The notes under the pieces are model-generated. The model saw nothing but the letters and a program-made list of their open reading frames with translations, searched no databases and was not told where the DNA came from. From RGIG7378 sp045588325 (GTDB taxonomy: Bacteria > Bacillota > Clostridia > RGIG7378): a DNA stretch of 38,363 bases. Shown here in pieces: positions 1-7,648 of the stretch. The stretch is from NCBI GenBank assembly GCA_045588325.1, contig JAZNEA010000085.1:1-38363 (forward strand), in the 5' to 3' direction. Each line of letters begins with the position of its first letter. The stretch's first letter is position 1. The position numbers and the translations under genes are program-made.

Positions 1-2
1 CA

Positions 3-239
3 CCTACACCAGCACCTACAGAGGCACCTAAGCCAACAGATGCACCTACAGATGCACCTACAGAGGCACCTACAGATGCACCTACAGAGGCACCTACAAA
101 GGAGCCCGCAGATGAGCCTGTAGGCGAGGATAAGTCTGAGGGTATAGATTCTAAGGTTATTGTAGCAATCGTTGCCGGAGCCGTATTGGTTGTAGGCGGT
201 GCAGTTGTAGCAGTAGTACTCCTCCGTAAGAAGAAATAA
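3..239 (+). CDS. C-terminus of a Pro/Thr-rich membrane-anchored surface protein (5' truncated by window edge)
   Basis: An open frame runs in from the window edge and stops with TAA at 237-239. The visible 78 residues start with a low-complexity stalk of PTEAP/PTDAP units. A short acidic stretch follows, then one hydrophobic helix of about 20 residues rich in Val, Ala and Gly, and the chain ends in a basic RKKK tail. That layout (wall-spanning stalk, C-terminal transmembrane helix, short positive cytoplasmic tail) is typical of Gram-positive cell-surface proteins held by a C-terminal anchor; no LPXTG motif is seen. The functional N-terminal domain lies outside the window, so no activity can be assigned. 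A good terminator follows directly. Confidence 0.8.
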   Translation, partial: PTPAPTEAPKPTDAPTDAPTEAPTDAPTEAPTKEPADEPVGEDKSEGIDSKVIVAIVAGAVLVVGGAVVAVVLLRKKK

Positions 240-260
240 TTAAATAGTTAATTCTTTATT

Positions 261-290
261 ACCCCGTGTCTTATGTGGACGCGGGGTTTT
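261..290 (+). terminator. Rho-independent terminator after the surface-protein gene
   Basis: A 10-bp stem (261-270 with 278-287, one G-U pair) and a 7-nt loop are followed by a short T run. It lies 22 bases after the stop codon. Confidence 0.85.
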
Positions 291-368
291 CACTTTAGTG
301 GCGCTATTGACAAGTGGCTTGGGAATGAGGCAAACTCTGTAGTATCAAAAAATGGAGCATAGAAACCA

Positions 369-1094
369 GTGACTAACTTAGAATTATCAAGATTGCAGAA
401 TATGATAGGCGCAGATGGGGTGGAGAGACTTCGCCTTAGCTGTGTTGCAGTGTTTGGCATTGGTGGAGTCGGAGGCCACGTGGTTGAGGCTCTTGCCCGT
501 AGCGGCGTTGGGCGCATTGTGTTGTGCGACAGTGATTGCGTGGAGGACAGCAACCTGAACAGACAGCTGGTGGCGCTACATAGCACCTTAGGCCAGCTAA
601 AGGTGGACGTGGCAAAACAGCGTATACTGGATATTAATCCAGATTGCCAAGTTGAGGTGCACCCCGTATTCTATGGACCCGAGACAGAGGGGCAGTTTGA
701 TTTTGCCCAGTACGACTACGTGGTGGATGCAGTTGATACAGTGACAGCTAAGTTATCCATTGTTGAGAGGGCCAGAGAGGCCGGCGTTCCTGTAATTAGT
801 TCCATGGGAGCGGGCAACAAGATGGATGCCACAGCGTTTAAGGTGGCAGATGTTTTCAAGACAAAAGTTGACCCCCTGGCAAGGATTATGCGCAGGGAGT
901 TAAAGGCCAGAGGCATTGATAGCCTCAAGTGCGTATATTCTGAGGAAATGCCACGCAAGGCAGTCGAGCAAGAGGGTAAGCCTGCTGACGACAAGCATTG
1001 GGTCAGCGGTAGCAACGCCTGGGTGCCGTCTGTGGCAGGATTAATCCTGGCAGGGGAGGTTATAATGGACCTGGCCCAGGTGGATCGATCCTAA
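369..1094 (+). CDS. tcdA: tRNA threonylcarbamoyladenosine dehydratase (TcdA/CsdL, E1-like ThiF fold)
   Basis: This 241-residue protein has the length and order of the TcdA branch of the ThiF/MoeB/E1 superfamily. That enzyme uses ATP to dehydrate t6A37 of tRNA to the cyclic form ct6A in the cytoplasm. The Rossmann nucleotide motif GIGGVGG is at residues 30-36, an acidic CDSD segment follows the second strand, and the NLNRQ motif (residues 62-66) supplies the E1-type arginine. VDAVDT and the SMGAGNKMD segment also match the family. The start is GTG at 369, with GGAG at 354-357. The stop overlaps the convergent peptidase gene by 4 bases. Other ThiF-family activators are possible but fit less well. 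Confidence 0.88.
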   Translation: MTNLELSRLQNMIGADGVERLRLSCVAVFGIGGVGGHVVEALARSGVGRIVLCDSDCVEDSNLNRQLVALHSTLGQLKVDVAKQRILDINPDCQVEVHPVFYGPETEGQFDFAQYDYVVDAVDTVTAKLSIVERAREAGVPVISSMGAGNKMDATAFKVADVFKTKVDPLARIMRRELKARGIDSLKCVYSEEMPRKAVEQEGKPADDKHWVSGSNAWVPSVAGLILAGEVIMDLAQVDRS

Positions 1095-1858
1095 ATCCTG
1101 CGCCTCAGGCCGTTAATACAATATCTGTAGCGACGCCCGCGGTTGAATAGCCAGGCGTTGCCGTACACATAGCTGGAATCACAACTGTCCGTTGAGGCAG
1201 TTGTTTTTTTATGGCGAATGATGTGCACGTAGGAACCGTCGTTCAGGGCCAGAATAGGGCGATTGTAGCTGTCCGATCTGGTCAAATCGCGCTCAACCTG
1301 GTAGCCATCCACAGTCAGGTGTCGAACCTCGCTGAAGTGTGGCAGCACGTTTATGTTGGTAAGACCAAGGCCGGGAAAATATCTCTTAAACATTGGGTCC
1401 GCAGCCTCGCCCTCTATCTCTGGTTGGGCGTATACTGTTTCTGCAGCATTCATGGAGCCTGCGCTAATGCCTACGATAGTTCCGTCCCAGGAGGCAAGTT
1501 TGTCCCTGAGACCAATCTTTCGAAAATAATTGTTCTGTGTAGGAACGTGGCCTCCGCAGAGAATTATCAGATCAAATTCATCTATCCGCTCCAATTGTTC
1601 CGGATTGCGGTCGTCAACATAAACTAATTCGGGTACAGCAAAGCCGCTGGCCTCAAAGGCTCCGTCGTATATCCGATGATACATGTCATTAATCTCGTGC
1701 CCGTCCGGCATAGAAGAGATGGCCATAACCCTGGGGGAAGTGCCACAGGCTGTCCTTAGCCGGTCTACAAAATGGTTGGCGTTATCAAATGCACATGGCA
1801 TCTTGACTCCGTCCACCTCATAATTTCCGCCCATACTACTTGTCAAAAAAATGTGCAT
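1091..1858 (-). CDS. S51-family peptidase (dipeptidase E / cyanophycinase-like)
   Basis: The 255-residue protein has a class-I glutamine-amidotransferase-like fold with a serine nucleophile. GISAGSMN (Ser132) is the nucleophile elbow of peptidase family S51, CGGHVPTQN near residue 101 matches the preceding conserved loop, and LPHFS supplies the likely catalytic histidine. Family members cleave Asp-X dipeptides or cyanophycin-type products; which substrate applies cannot be read here. The start ATG at 1858 has GAGGA just upstream. It lies 7 bases downstream of the MgtC-like gene, so the two probably form one operon. The last four bases overlap convergent tcdA. Confidence 0.8.
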   Translation of the reverse strand: MHIFLTSSMGGNYEVDGVKMPCAFDNANHFVDRLRTACGTSPRVMAISSMPDGHEINDMYHRIYDGAFEASGFAVPELVYVDDRNPEQLERIDEFDLIILCGGHVPTQNNYFRKIGLRDKLASWDGTIVGISAGSMNAAETVYAQPEIEGEAADPMFKRYFPGLGLTNINVLPHFSEVRHLTVDGYQVERDLTRSDSYNRPILALNDGSYVHIIRHKKTTASTDSCDSSYVYGNAWLFNRGRRYRYCINGLRRRI

Positions 1859-1865
1859 ATTGTCC

Positions 1866-2519
1866 TCAACCTAAATCATTGTCCTCAGCCTGTTCGATGC
1901 TGTAAATAAAGGGGTGTTCCTGCATAATATCAGAAATAGAAAGGGAGTTCAGCAGGCGATCGGCCCGCACAAGGGCGTGGCACATAATCTGGCTGTTGTC
2001 ATTCCTCGTAGAAATGCTGCGAATAGTTTTGCGTACTGCCAAAGCGTGGCAAAGTGTTTCATGATTGTCGGGGGTCAATTCATATACAACTTTGTATGCA
2101 CGCCAATTTCTGGATCGAAAGAGTTTGCCCTCGATAATCATAATCAGTTGCACAAATATGACCAACAGTGTGCTGCCTGCCGCCAATATGTACATACCAG
2201 CACCCATGGCCATACCGATTGCGGAGGTGGCCCACATGCCAGCGGCTGTTGTGAGACCGTGAATGTGAACCCTCTTGTGCAGAATCATACCAGCACCAAG
2301 GAAACCAATACCGGAAACGATGGTGGATGCCACTCGAGAGGCGTCATAATCTCCAAAAAATCCGTACTGTGAGACCACGACAAATAGGGCAGCGCCGCCG
2401 CAAATTAGTGCATGGGTGCGAATGCCTGCCTCTTTGTATCTGATGGCTCGCTCCATACCTATGGCGGTGCCTGCTGCAATGGCCAGGGCAACTCGAAACA
2501 ACATGTAAATCTGATCCAT
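1866..2519 (-). CDS. MgtC/SapB family membrane protein
   Basis: The 217-residue protein has an N-terminal bundle of about four to five hydrophobic helices (to about residue 130) and a soluble C-terminal domain of about 80 residues. The segments AIGMERAIRYKEAGIRTH and GFLGAGMI with HGLTTAAGMWATSAIG are the signatures of the MgtC/SapB membrane domain. Family members are linked to Mg2+ starvation or acid stress and often modulate other transporters or ATP synthase; the role here is not known. A strong GGGAGGG site precedes ATG at 2519. A TATAAT-like -10 is seen on the minus strand at 2550-2555 without a clear -35. It is first gene of a two-gene operon with the S51 peptidase. Confidence 0.88.
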   Translation of the reverse strand: MDQIYMLFRVALAIAAGTAIGMERAIRYKEAGIRTHALICGGAALFVVVSQYGFFGDYDASRVASTIVSGIGFLGAGMILHKRVHIHGLTTAAGMWATSAIGMAMGAGMYILAAGSTLLVIFVQLIMIIEGKLFRSRNWRAYKVVYELTPDNHETLCHALAVRKTIRSISTRNDNSQIMCHALVRADRLLNSLSISDIMQEHPFIYSIEQAEDNDLG

Positions 2520-2595
2520 AAATTCCCTCCCCGATGGTGATGTCTTATCATTATATCAAATACAAAATATTATAGAACGGCTGAGAAAAATCCTT

Positions 2596-2623
2596 TTGAC
2601 AATAGACTTAATAGGAGTAGAAT
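2596..2623 (+). promoter_or_regulatory. Sigma-A-type promoter of the MATE gene
   Basis: TTGACA (2596-2601) and TAGAAT (2618-2623) are separated by 16 bp. The placement argues that translation begins at ATG 2650 and not at the TTG inside the -35 box. Confidence 0.75.
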
Positions 2624-2649
2624 TACCTTTGGTTGACAGGAGGTATTCG

Positions 2650-4032
2650 ATGTCTAGGTTTACACTCAGAAGAAAGAGAGAGACGGATATGACCCAGGGC
2701 AACATATGGGCCCTGTTGATCAAATTTGCCGCCCCCCTGCTGCTCGGATATGTGTTCCAGCAGCTATATAACACAGTAGATACATATGTGGTAGGCAATT
2801 ATGTAGGCACTGAGGCATATGCAGCGGTAGGCAACGTAGGACCTATCATCAATATGCTTATTGGATTTTTCATGGGTCTTGCCACAGGTGCAGGCGTAGT
2901 TCTGTCACAGTTCTTTGGTGCAGGCGACAGCGAGAAGGTAGGCAAGGTTGTCCACACTCTTATGGCTATGACCATCGTTATGTCAGTGATTGTTTCCATA
3001 GCTGGCATAGCATTGGTGGATCCTATGTTGGCAATTATGAAGATTCTGGACCCTAAGGTTCACAGCGAGGCCAAGACGTACCTGGTTATTTACTTTGCAG
3101 GAGCTATTGGACTTATGGTCTATAACGCAGGCGCTGGCGTACTGAGGGCAGTGGGTGATTCCACAAGACCTTTTGTTTTCTTGGTGGTTACGGCACTCAT
3201 GAACACCGGATTGGACCTGCTGTTCGTGCTGGTTTTCCGCATGGGAGTAGCAGGAGTCGCCTTGGCTACAGTTATTTCTCAGCTGGTTTCTGCAATACTG
3301 GTGGTGCTCACCCTGATGAGGGCCAAAGGTTCCTACCAGCTTAAATGGAACAAGGTGGGATTTGACCTGGCTAGCCTCAGACAAATTGTCCGCGTCGGAC
3401 TCCCTTCTGCATTGCAGCAGGCTGTTACATCCTTCTCCAACGTGTTTGTGCAGTCTTACATCAATGCATTTGGCCCGGCCCTTATGGCAGGATGGACCAC
3501 TTATTCCAAGCTGGATTCTTTTGCGCTGATACCTATGATGAGCATAGGCATGGCGTCCACTACGTTTGTCGGACAGAATCTGGGTGCCGGTAACGTGGAG
3601 AGGGCCAAAAAGGGAGTTAAGATATCTCTGTTCTTGTCCCTGATCAGTTCTGCTATGGTGTTGGTGCCTCTGATGGTTTGGGCTCGTCCACTGTCGATAA
3701 TATTCAATCCCGACCCCGCCGTTGTGGACTACGCAGTTCTCATTATCCTCGTGCTTTCACCCTTCTATCTGTGTTGCTGCGTCAACCAGATTTATGCAGG
3801 AGCTCTGCGAGGAGCCGGCGCATCCACGGTATCTATGGTAATTATGTTGATATCCTTTGTTGCTTTCAGGCAGGTATATCTGGCAATAATTGCAAAACTG
3901 ACATCTTCCGTAATATGGGTAATAATCAGCTATCCTTTGGGATGGATTTTGGCCAGCGTCCTGTGCTATCTCTACTTTAGGTTTGGCAACTGGGAGAAAT
4001 TCCGAGTGACTAAAGCAGAGGCCACGGCGTAA
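2650..4032 (+). CDS. MATE family efflux transporter
   Basis: A 460-residue polytopic membrane protein of the usual MATE length with about 12 hydrophobic segments in two related halves. The N-terminal TQGNIWALLIKFAAPLLLG segment and the following FQQLYNTVDTYVVGNYVG are characteristic of the DinF/NorM-like branch of MATE proteins. These export cationic drugs or metabolites using Na+ or H+ gradients. I chose ATG 2650 because AGGAGG (2638-2643) sits six bases upstream and the promoter lies just before it; a longer frame from TTG 2596 would start inside the -35 element. It is a single-gene unit followed by a strong terminator. Substrate is unknown. Confidence 0.92.
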   Translation: MSRFTLRRKRETDMTQGNIWALLIKFAAPLLLGYVFQQLYNTVDTYVVGNYVGTEAYAAVGNVGPIINMLIGFFMGLATGAGVVLSQFFGAGDSEKVGKVVHTLMAMTIVMSVIVSIAGIALVDPMLAIMKILDPKVHSEAKTYLVIYFAGAIGLMVYNAGAGVLRAVGDSTRPFVFLVVTALMNTGLDLLFVLVFRMGVAGVALATVISQLVSAILVVLTLMRAKGSYQLKWNKVGFDLASLRQIVRVGLPSALQQAVTSFSNVFVQSYINAFGPALMAGWTTYSKLDSFALIPMMSIGMASTTFVGQNLGAGNVERAKKGVKISLFLSLISSAMVLVPLMVWARPLSIIFNPDPAVVDYAVLIILVLSPFYLCCCVNQIYAGALRGAGASTVSMVIMLISFVAFRQVYLAIIAKLTSSVIWVIISYPLGWILASVLCYLYFRFGNWEKFRVTKAEATA

Positions 4033-4059
4033 ACGATACAATCAAAACCAGAAATGACA

Positions 4060-4089
4060 AAAGCTTCTCCATACAGCGGGAGAAGCTTT
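4060..4089. terminator. Bidirectional terminator between convergent MATE and small membrane-protein genes
   Basis: A perfect 11-bp inverted repeat (4060-4070 with 4079-4089), loop of 8, flanked by T-rich sequence on one side and A-rich on the other, so it can serve both strands. Confidence 0.8.
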
Positions 4090-4116
4090 ATTAATTGCGA
4101 AAACAAGAGGAGAAGA

Positions 4117-4371
4117 TTATTTTTGTCTGCGAACAGCGTGGAATATATTGAAACACATGTAGACGATGCCCAAAACTCCGGCACACGCTACGGCCACAAG
4201 AGTTAGCAGAACTAAAAGTCCGATGGCGGCAACCACGTCGCCCACACATAGGAACACCATCAGAGCGCCGATGGCAAGAGAGACGAGAACGGTGGCAAAC
4301 TCCTCCACAGAAGGCAGAGATTGCTTTGCTGACTTGTTGGTAGTGATAGTTTTCATTCGTAATTGAGACAT
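4117..4371 (-). CDS. Small two-helix membrane protein of unknown function
   Basis: An 84-residue protein with a polar N-terminus (residues 1-26), two hydrophobic segments (about 27-43 and 48-75) and a short basic tail. I do not recognise a family. The start is ATG 4371, preceded by AGGAGGTAAT; the frame could be extended seven codons upstream but that start lacks a ribosome site. It is a single-gene unit, with the bidirectional terminator after it and the terminator of the next minus-strand gene upstream. The good ribosome site and membrane topology argue that it is real. It could be a small stress or phage-shock-like protein, but nothing in the sequence shows that. Confidence 0.65.
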   Translation of the reverse strand: MSQLRMKTITTNKSAKQSLPSVEEFATVLVSLAIGALMVFLCVGDVVAAIGLLVLLTLVAVACAGVLGIVYMCFNIFHAVRRQK

Positions 4372-4484
4372 AATTATTACCTCCTGTATCATTTATGATT
4401 AAAACCGAGCAAATCTTACAAAGGTTATGTAGATTTTTCTAACAATTGGATAATAAATCAGAGACAGTCCCAAAAACAGGACTC

Positions 4485-4511
4485 AAAAAAGCGCTCCCAA
4501 GGAGGAAGCGC
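4485..4511 (-). terminator. Terminator of the MBL-fold hydrolase gene
   Basis: On the minus strand, an 8-bp stem (4504-4511 with 4491-4498, one wobble pair) and a 5-nt loop are followed by six T residues (4490 down to 4485). Confidence 0.85.
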
Positions 4512-4544
4512 CAAGTTTGTTCTATTCAGGTGAAAGGTGTGGGA

Positions 4545-5444
4545 TTATTCTGCCTCTACAGGAGCGGGAGTAATCTCCTCGTAGCTCAGGTCGCCATTGG
4601 AACCGATAGTAAAGGCATAACCACAGCGATCGCTGCAGAGCAGTACCATGTCAGGGTTGGAGGCCAACAGCTTATCCCTGTTGGAAGCGAACACGCCATT
4701 GACAGAATCGGTCCAGTTGGTGGCCACGGCATATCTGGGACGGAAAATCCTCATAGCATCTACACCAAGGCAGTTGCCACAGCAGTGGTGAGGTACCTTG
4801 TACAGGTCGATGGGGCGGTTGATGGCTCTGGCGTACTGATCGTTCTGCCTGTCATACTTCTCATAGGGGTTGGACTCGTTGCCTGAGTCGCCACCTAAGT
4901 AAATAGTGGTGCCGTTAACATCAGCAAAAAGAGCAACGCTATTGGTGTTCTCACCAAAGTGAATCTCGTGGTAATAGGGGGATGCTGGATCCTCGTAAAG
5001 CTCGCGGACGGCATTGCTGTTGCCATACAGATCAAAGCAAAAGTCGCCCATTTTGACCTGCTTGACAGTCTCGTCGATAACGACCAGGGTGGAAACCTCC
5101 TGAGCCAGTGCGCAGAGATTATCGCATATCTGCATCTGCTCCTGACGGTACTCATCAGTGGCAGGAACGCCACCTCCTGTGGTGATGTCCAGTCCGCTGT
5201 ATCTCTTGATATATACGGTGCCAACAGGGTACTTGCGGAGCAGGTCCTCCAGGCTGCCGTAGTGGTCGTGGTGGAAGTGTGTAATAAGTATAAAGTCCAG
5301 CTTGTCACAGCCGATGGACTCCAGATATGGAGCAATTTGGCCTATGTTGTCCTCAAAGCCAGTGTCAATCATGCCAAAGAGACCATTGGACTCAATGACC
5401 ATACAATCATTCCAGCATGCTCTCAAAAAGTGAATCTTGTTCAT
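4545..5444 (-). CDS. Metallo-beta-lactamase-fold hydrolase (ComEC/Rec2 C-terminal-like)
   Basis: A 299-residue cytoplasmic protein without signal peptide. The zinc-binding motif HFHHDH is at residues 56-61, GMIDTG precedes it at the usual distance, GGDSGNE supplies a later metal ligand and VPHHCCGN the last histidine. The spacing resembles stand-alone relatives of the ComEC C-terminal MBL domain, which act on phosphodiester or nucleotide substrates; the substrate here is unknown. The start was set at ATG 5444, with GCGAGGTG upstream; 14 additional in-frame codons lack a ribosome site. It has its own promoter and terminator and is therefore a single-gene unit. Confidence 0.82.
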   Translation of the reverse strand: MNKIHFLRACWNDCMVIESNGLFGMIDTGFEDNIGQIAPYLESIGCDKLDFILITHFHHDHYGSLEDLLRKYPVGTVYIKRYSGLDITTGGGVPATDEYRQEQMQICDNLCALAQEVSTLVVIDETVKQVKMGDFCFDLYGNSNAVRELYEDPASPYYHEIHFGENTNSVALFADVNGTTIYLGGDSGNESNPYEKYDRQNDQYARAINRPIDLYKVPHHCCGNCLGVDAMRIFRPRYAVATNWTDSVNGVFASNRDKLLASNPDMVLLCSDRCGYAFTIGSNGDLSYEEITPAPVEAE

Positions 5445-5474
5445 AGGGCACCTCGCAATCAGTGATATGTGTTC

Positions 5475-5503
5475 ATTATAGTACAATACCTTCTAATCAT
5501 AAA
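5475..5503 (-). promoter_or_regulatory. Promoter of the MBL-fold hydrolase gene
   Basis: A perfect TATAAT -10 on the minus strand (5475-5480) with a weak TTTATG -35 (5498-5503) at 17 bp spacing, 31 bases before the start codon. Confidence 0.55.
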
Positions 5504-5513
5504 GGTGCATGGT

Positions 5514-5542
5514 AAAAAAAGACGGCCCGGAGATTATTCGGG
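5514..5542 (-). terminator. Weak terminator overlapping the end of the response-regulator gene
   Basis: On the minus strand a 4-bp GC stem (5539-5542 with 5526-5529) is followed a few bases later by seven T residues (5520 down to 5514). The stem overlaps the last codons of the gene. Confidence 0.4.
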
Positions 5543-6235
5543 ATCCCGCATGCGGTAACCGACGCCAACCTCGGTAAAAATGTACTCAGGAAGAGCAGGG
5601 TTGGGCTCGATTTTTCGCCGGATATTGGCCATGTTTACACGAAGTTTTTGGTTGTCCTCATTATGATAGGGCCCCCATATTTGCTTGGAAATATAATCGT
5701 ATGTCAGCACCTTGCCGGCATTGTGACAAAGCAAAGAGACCATCTTGTATTCGCATTGAGTCAGGTGAATCTCCTGGTTACCCACCTTTACGCGGTGCTT
5801 GTCATAATCAATGGAAAAGTCTCCGCAGACGAACGTGGATGGAGATTCCTCCGCGTGTCCAGGCAAAGAGGAGTTTGCGTGGCGCAGGGCCGTGCGAATT
5901 CTCGCCAGCAATTCGGAAGAGCCAAAGGGTTTAGTTATGTAATCGTCGGCGCCGGCATCTAAAGCCTCAACCTTTTCCCTCTCTCTGGATCTGGCAGAAA
6001 CTACGATGACAGGCACATTGGTCCACTGGCGCAGAAATTTCAAGATTGACATTCCGTCAGTGTCCGGCAGCCCCATATCCAAGAGTATCAGATCAGGACA
6101 TCCTGAGGAGGCAAGGGAAACGGCCTCCTTGCCACTGCGGGCTGACAGAGGTTCGTAGTCGTTGGCATAAAGAATAGTGGAAATAAAGTTGCTGATGCTG
6201 TTGTCGTCCTCTACAACCAAGATTTTGTATTTCAC
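5534..6235 (-). CDS. OmpR/KdpE-family DNA-binding response regulator
   Basis: A 233-residue two-domain regulator. The receiver domain (about residues 1-115) has the acidic pair E9/D10/D11, phospho-acceptor Asp53 in LLDMGLP, and the conserved lysine in ITKPFG. The C-terminal winged helix (about 130-230) has the OmpR-type LTQCEYKMVSLL and VGVGYRM segments. It is closest in look to KdpE. The start is GTG (6233-6235) and overlaps the kinase stop as GTGA, so translation is probably coupled. It should be phosphorylated by the upstream kinase, but that kinase has a defective ATP site (see findings). Kdp K+-transporter genes are not in the window, so its targets are open. Confidence 0.9.
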   Translation of the reverse strand: MKYKILVVEDDNSISNFISTILYANDYEPLSARSGKEAVSLASSGCPDLILLDMGLPDTDGMSILKFLRQWTNVPVIVVSARSREREKVEALDAGADDYITKPFGSSELLARIRTALRHANSSLPGHAEESPSTFVCGDFSIDYDKHRVKVGNQEIHLTQCEYKMVSLLCHNAGKVLTYDYISKQIWGPYHNEDNQKLRVNMANIRRKIEPNPALPEYIFTEVGVGYRMRDPE

Positions 6236-7299
6236 TGACGAGTCCTCCTCTCTAAGGGTAGCTTAAATATGATTTCTGCTCCGTTATCCTCCCTGTCATC
6301 CATATAAAATGTACCGTCATGCAGGCGGATGATGGAGGCGGCCGCAGAAAGCTCCAGGCTGATATCGCTGAGATCCCTGCGCCTGTTGGAAACGCTCAGA
6401 TCCAGCACCAACCCTGCAGTGGAGCACTTGGAGCGACGACCAAAATAGCGAATAGAGAACCTGGCAAAATTTCCCTCCTTGCGAAGAGCAATGTATATAC
6501 TCTTGCCAGGGGAACAGTGATCTGTGACAAAGGCCAGGAGGTTGGAAATAGCCTGTCCAATTAGCGCTGAGTCCATGGGTGCCAGCATAATTTCCTGGGG
6601 AATTGTGGCCAGTATTTCGGGGTTGTCAGGGTTTGAACGGTGGCGACTGATGGCCTCGCTCAACAACTCGTCTACGATTTCTATTGTAACATTGAGCGAA
6701 AATCTGCCAGTAATAATTCTAGAGGAGGTAGTGAGATTCTCTACGGTTCGAACAAGGTTGTCCGCCTCGTCGCGACAGGCCGCCAACAGGCTGCGTTTTG
6801 CCTCCTCGCTTAGATTATCCTCCTCCAACAGTGCAGAGGTTGCTCCTGAGATGGAGGTGAGAGGAGTGCGCAAATCGTGAGACGCAGAACTCAGCAATTT
6901 GAGGAACAGAGAATTAACCGCATTCCATCGATAGGCCTCCTTGAGCTCGATATATATGGTGGAGACAATTGCTGCGGACAAACCAACCAGCAACATAACG
7001 GAGTAAGTTATGATGGAGTCCTGGTTCACAGTAAAAGCCAGTCTAGGTGCAGAAAAGAGGTAATTGGCAAGAAAAACGGTAAAAATAGCGCTGAAACAGC
7101 TATATAACAGGCCGTGAGTAGTTAGCGCCACAACAAAGGTGCATTGTATGTACAAAATAGGGGCGAAGGCATGTCCTCTGGTAAGAAAGGAGCAAATGAT
7201 GCAGAGCAGCGTGTGAGCCAAAAGCCACAGCAGTGTGATAGCGCAGTCACGAAGGGAAAAGGAAATAAAGAGTCGTAGATTTTTCTTAGTAGATACCAT
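6232..7299 (-). CDS. KdpD-like membrane sensor histidine kinase with degenerate ATPase domain
   Basis: A 355-residue protein with four hydrophobic segments (about residues 14-116) resembling the DUF4118 membrane module of KdpD, but lacking the N-terminal KdpD and USP domains. A normal phospho-acceptor H-box follows (SASHDLRTPL, His141). The ATP-binding domain is unusual: the N-box region (about 250-262) lacks its second asparagine, the DxGxG motif is replaced around residues 284-290, and no GxGLGL motif is found, although the C-terminal GT-rich end of the domain is kept. The frame is intact throughout. The start is ATG 7299, with AAGGAGA upstream. It may be a pseudokinase, a phosphatase or a phosphotransfer partner for the coupled regulator. 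Confidence 0.82.
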   Translation of the reverse strand: MVSTKKNLRLFISFSLRDCAITLLWLLAHTLLCIICSFLTRGHAFAPILYIQCTFVVALTTHGLLYSCFSAIFTVFLANYLFSAPRLAFTVNQDSIITYSVMLLVGLSAAIVSTIYIELKEAYRWNAVNSLFLKLLSSASHDLRTPLTSISGATSALLEEDNLSEEAKRSLLAACRDEADNLVRTVENLTTSSRIITGRFSLNVTIEIVDELLSEAISRHRSNPDNPEILATIPQEIMLAPMDSALIGQAISNLLAFVTDHCSPGKSIYIALRKEGNFARFSIRYFGRRSKCSTAGLVLDLSVSNRRRDLSDISLELSAAASIIRLHDGTFYMDDREDNGAEIIFKLPLERRTRQ

Positions 7300-7328
7300 A
7301 ATGTCTCCTTGCTGGTTTTCGGTGAAAG

Positions 7329-7337
7329 ATTCTACCA
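7329..7337 (-). promoter_or_regulatory. Extended -10 promoter of the KdpDE-like operon
   Basis: The minus strand reads TGG-TAGAAT at 7337-7329, an extended -10 element, 30 bases before ATG 7299. No convincing -35 is needed or seen. It lies downstream of the ncRNA terminator, so the kinase can be transcribed independently. Confidence 0.5.
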
Positions 7338-7418
7338 TAAAATAATCCAATCGAAACTGTAATAAGTGGTCTAAAAAGGGCATATACCTAATATAGGGAA
7401 AAGACCGCAAGTAACGAT

Positions 7419-7456
7419 AAAAAAAAGATGGCATTATTGCTGTGAGCAAATGCCAT
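7419..7456 (-). terminator. Terminator of the candidate ncRNA
   Basis: Perfect 8-bp stem (7449-7456 with 7428-7435) followed on the minus strand by C and eight T residues (7426-7419). It lies 120 bases upstream of the histidine-kinase start. Confidence 0.85.
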
Positions 7457-7613
7457 AAGGACTAAAAATCGCGGCCACGCATTTTCGGGTATGCACAGCC
7501 TTTGCTCGGTCAGAATCCCTGCCGCCTGATCCCTGGAATTGAACACCCCGGATTACAAACCTCCACAGGGTGCCTACCCACAATTCCTCGGATTGGGCGG
7601 AACATCTTTCCAC
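7419..7613 (-). ncRNA. Candidate structured noncoding RNA, about 195 nt, family not recognised
   Basis: On the minus strand a TATAAT (7620-7625) precedes a GC-rich segment with strong pairing. Helix A (read in plus coordinates) pairs 7596-7600, 7590-7593 and 7581-7587 with 7522-7526, 7529-7532 and 7535-7541, separated by two symmetric 2-nt internal loops; inside it a small GGGT/ACCC hairpin fits. Helix B pairs 7491-7500 with 7473-7482 through ten pairs, three of them G-U only if the RNA is read from the minus strand, which fixes the strand. An 8-bp terminator hairpin (7449-7456 with 7428-7435) followed by eight Ts ends it. I cannot match it to 6S, SRP, RNase P, tmRNA or a known riboswitch. 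Confidence 0.55.
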
Positions 7614-7619
7614 AGGCTA

Positions 7620-7625
7620 ATTATA
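7620..7625 (-). promoter_or_regulatory. -10 element of the candidate ncRNA
   Basis: TATAAT on the minus strand; the -35 region (7643-7648, TGCATC) is poor, which would suit an activator bound at the direct repeats immediately upstream. The plus strand also reads TATAAT at 7622-7627, so the direction rests on the RNA and terminator, not on this box alone. Confidence 0.45.
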
Positions 7626-7648
7626 ATCGGCTTATTCGTAAAGATGCA

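Noticed and set aside
2596..2649. TTG start giving an 18-residue longer MATE protein
   Set aside because: The TTG is within the -35 box of the promoter; ATG 2650 has AGGAGG six bases upstream.
5534..7299. Full KdpDE system controlling a Kdp potassium pump
   Set aside because: The kinase lacks the KdpD and USP domains and has a degraded ATPase, and no kdpABC genes are in the window. Only likeness to the KdpDE families is claimed.
7419..7613. Assignment of the minus-strand RNA to 6S, SRP, RNase P or a c-di-AMP riboswitch
   Set aside because: The characteristic sequence motifs I know for these families are not visible, and the fold is two separate helices plus a terminator and not a rod. The family is left open.
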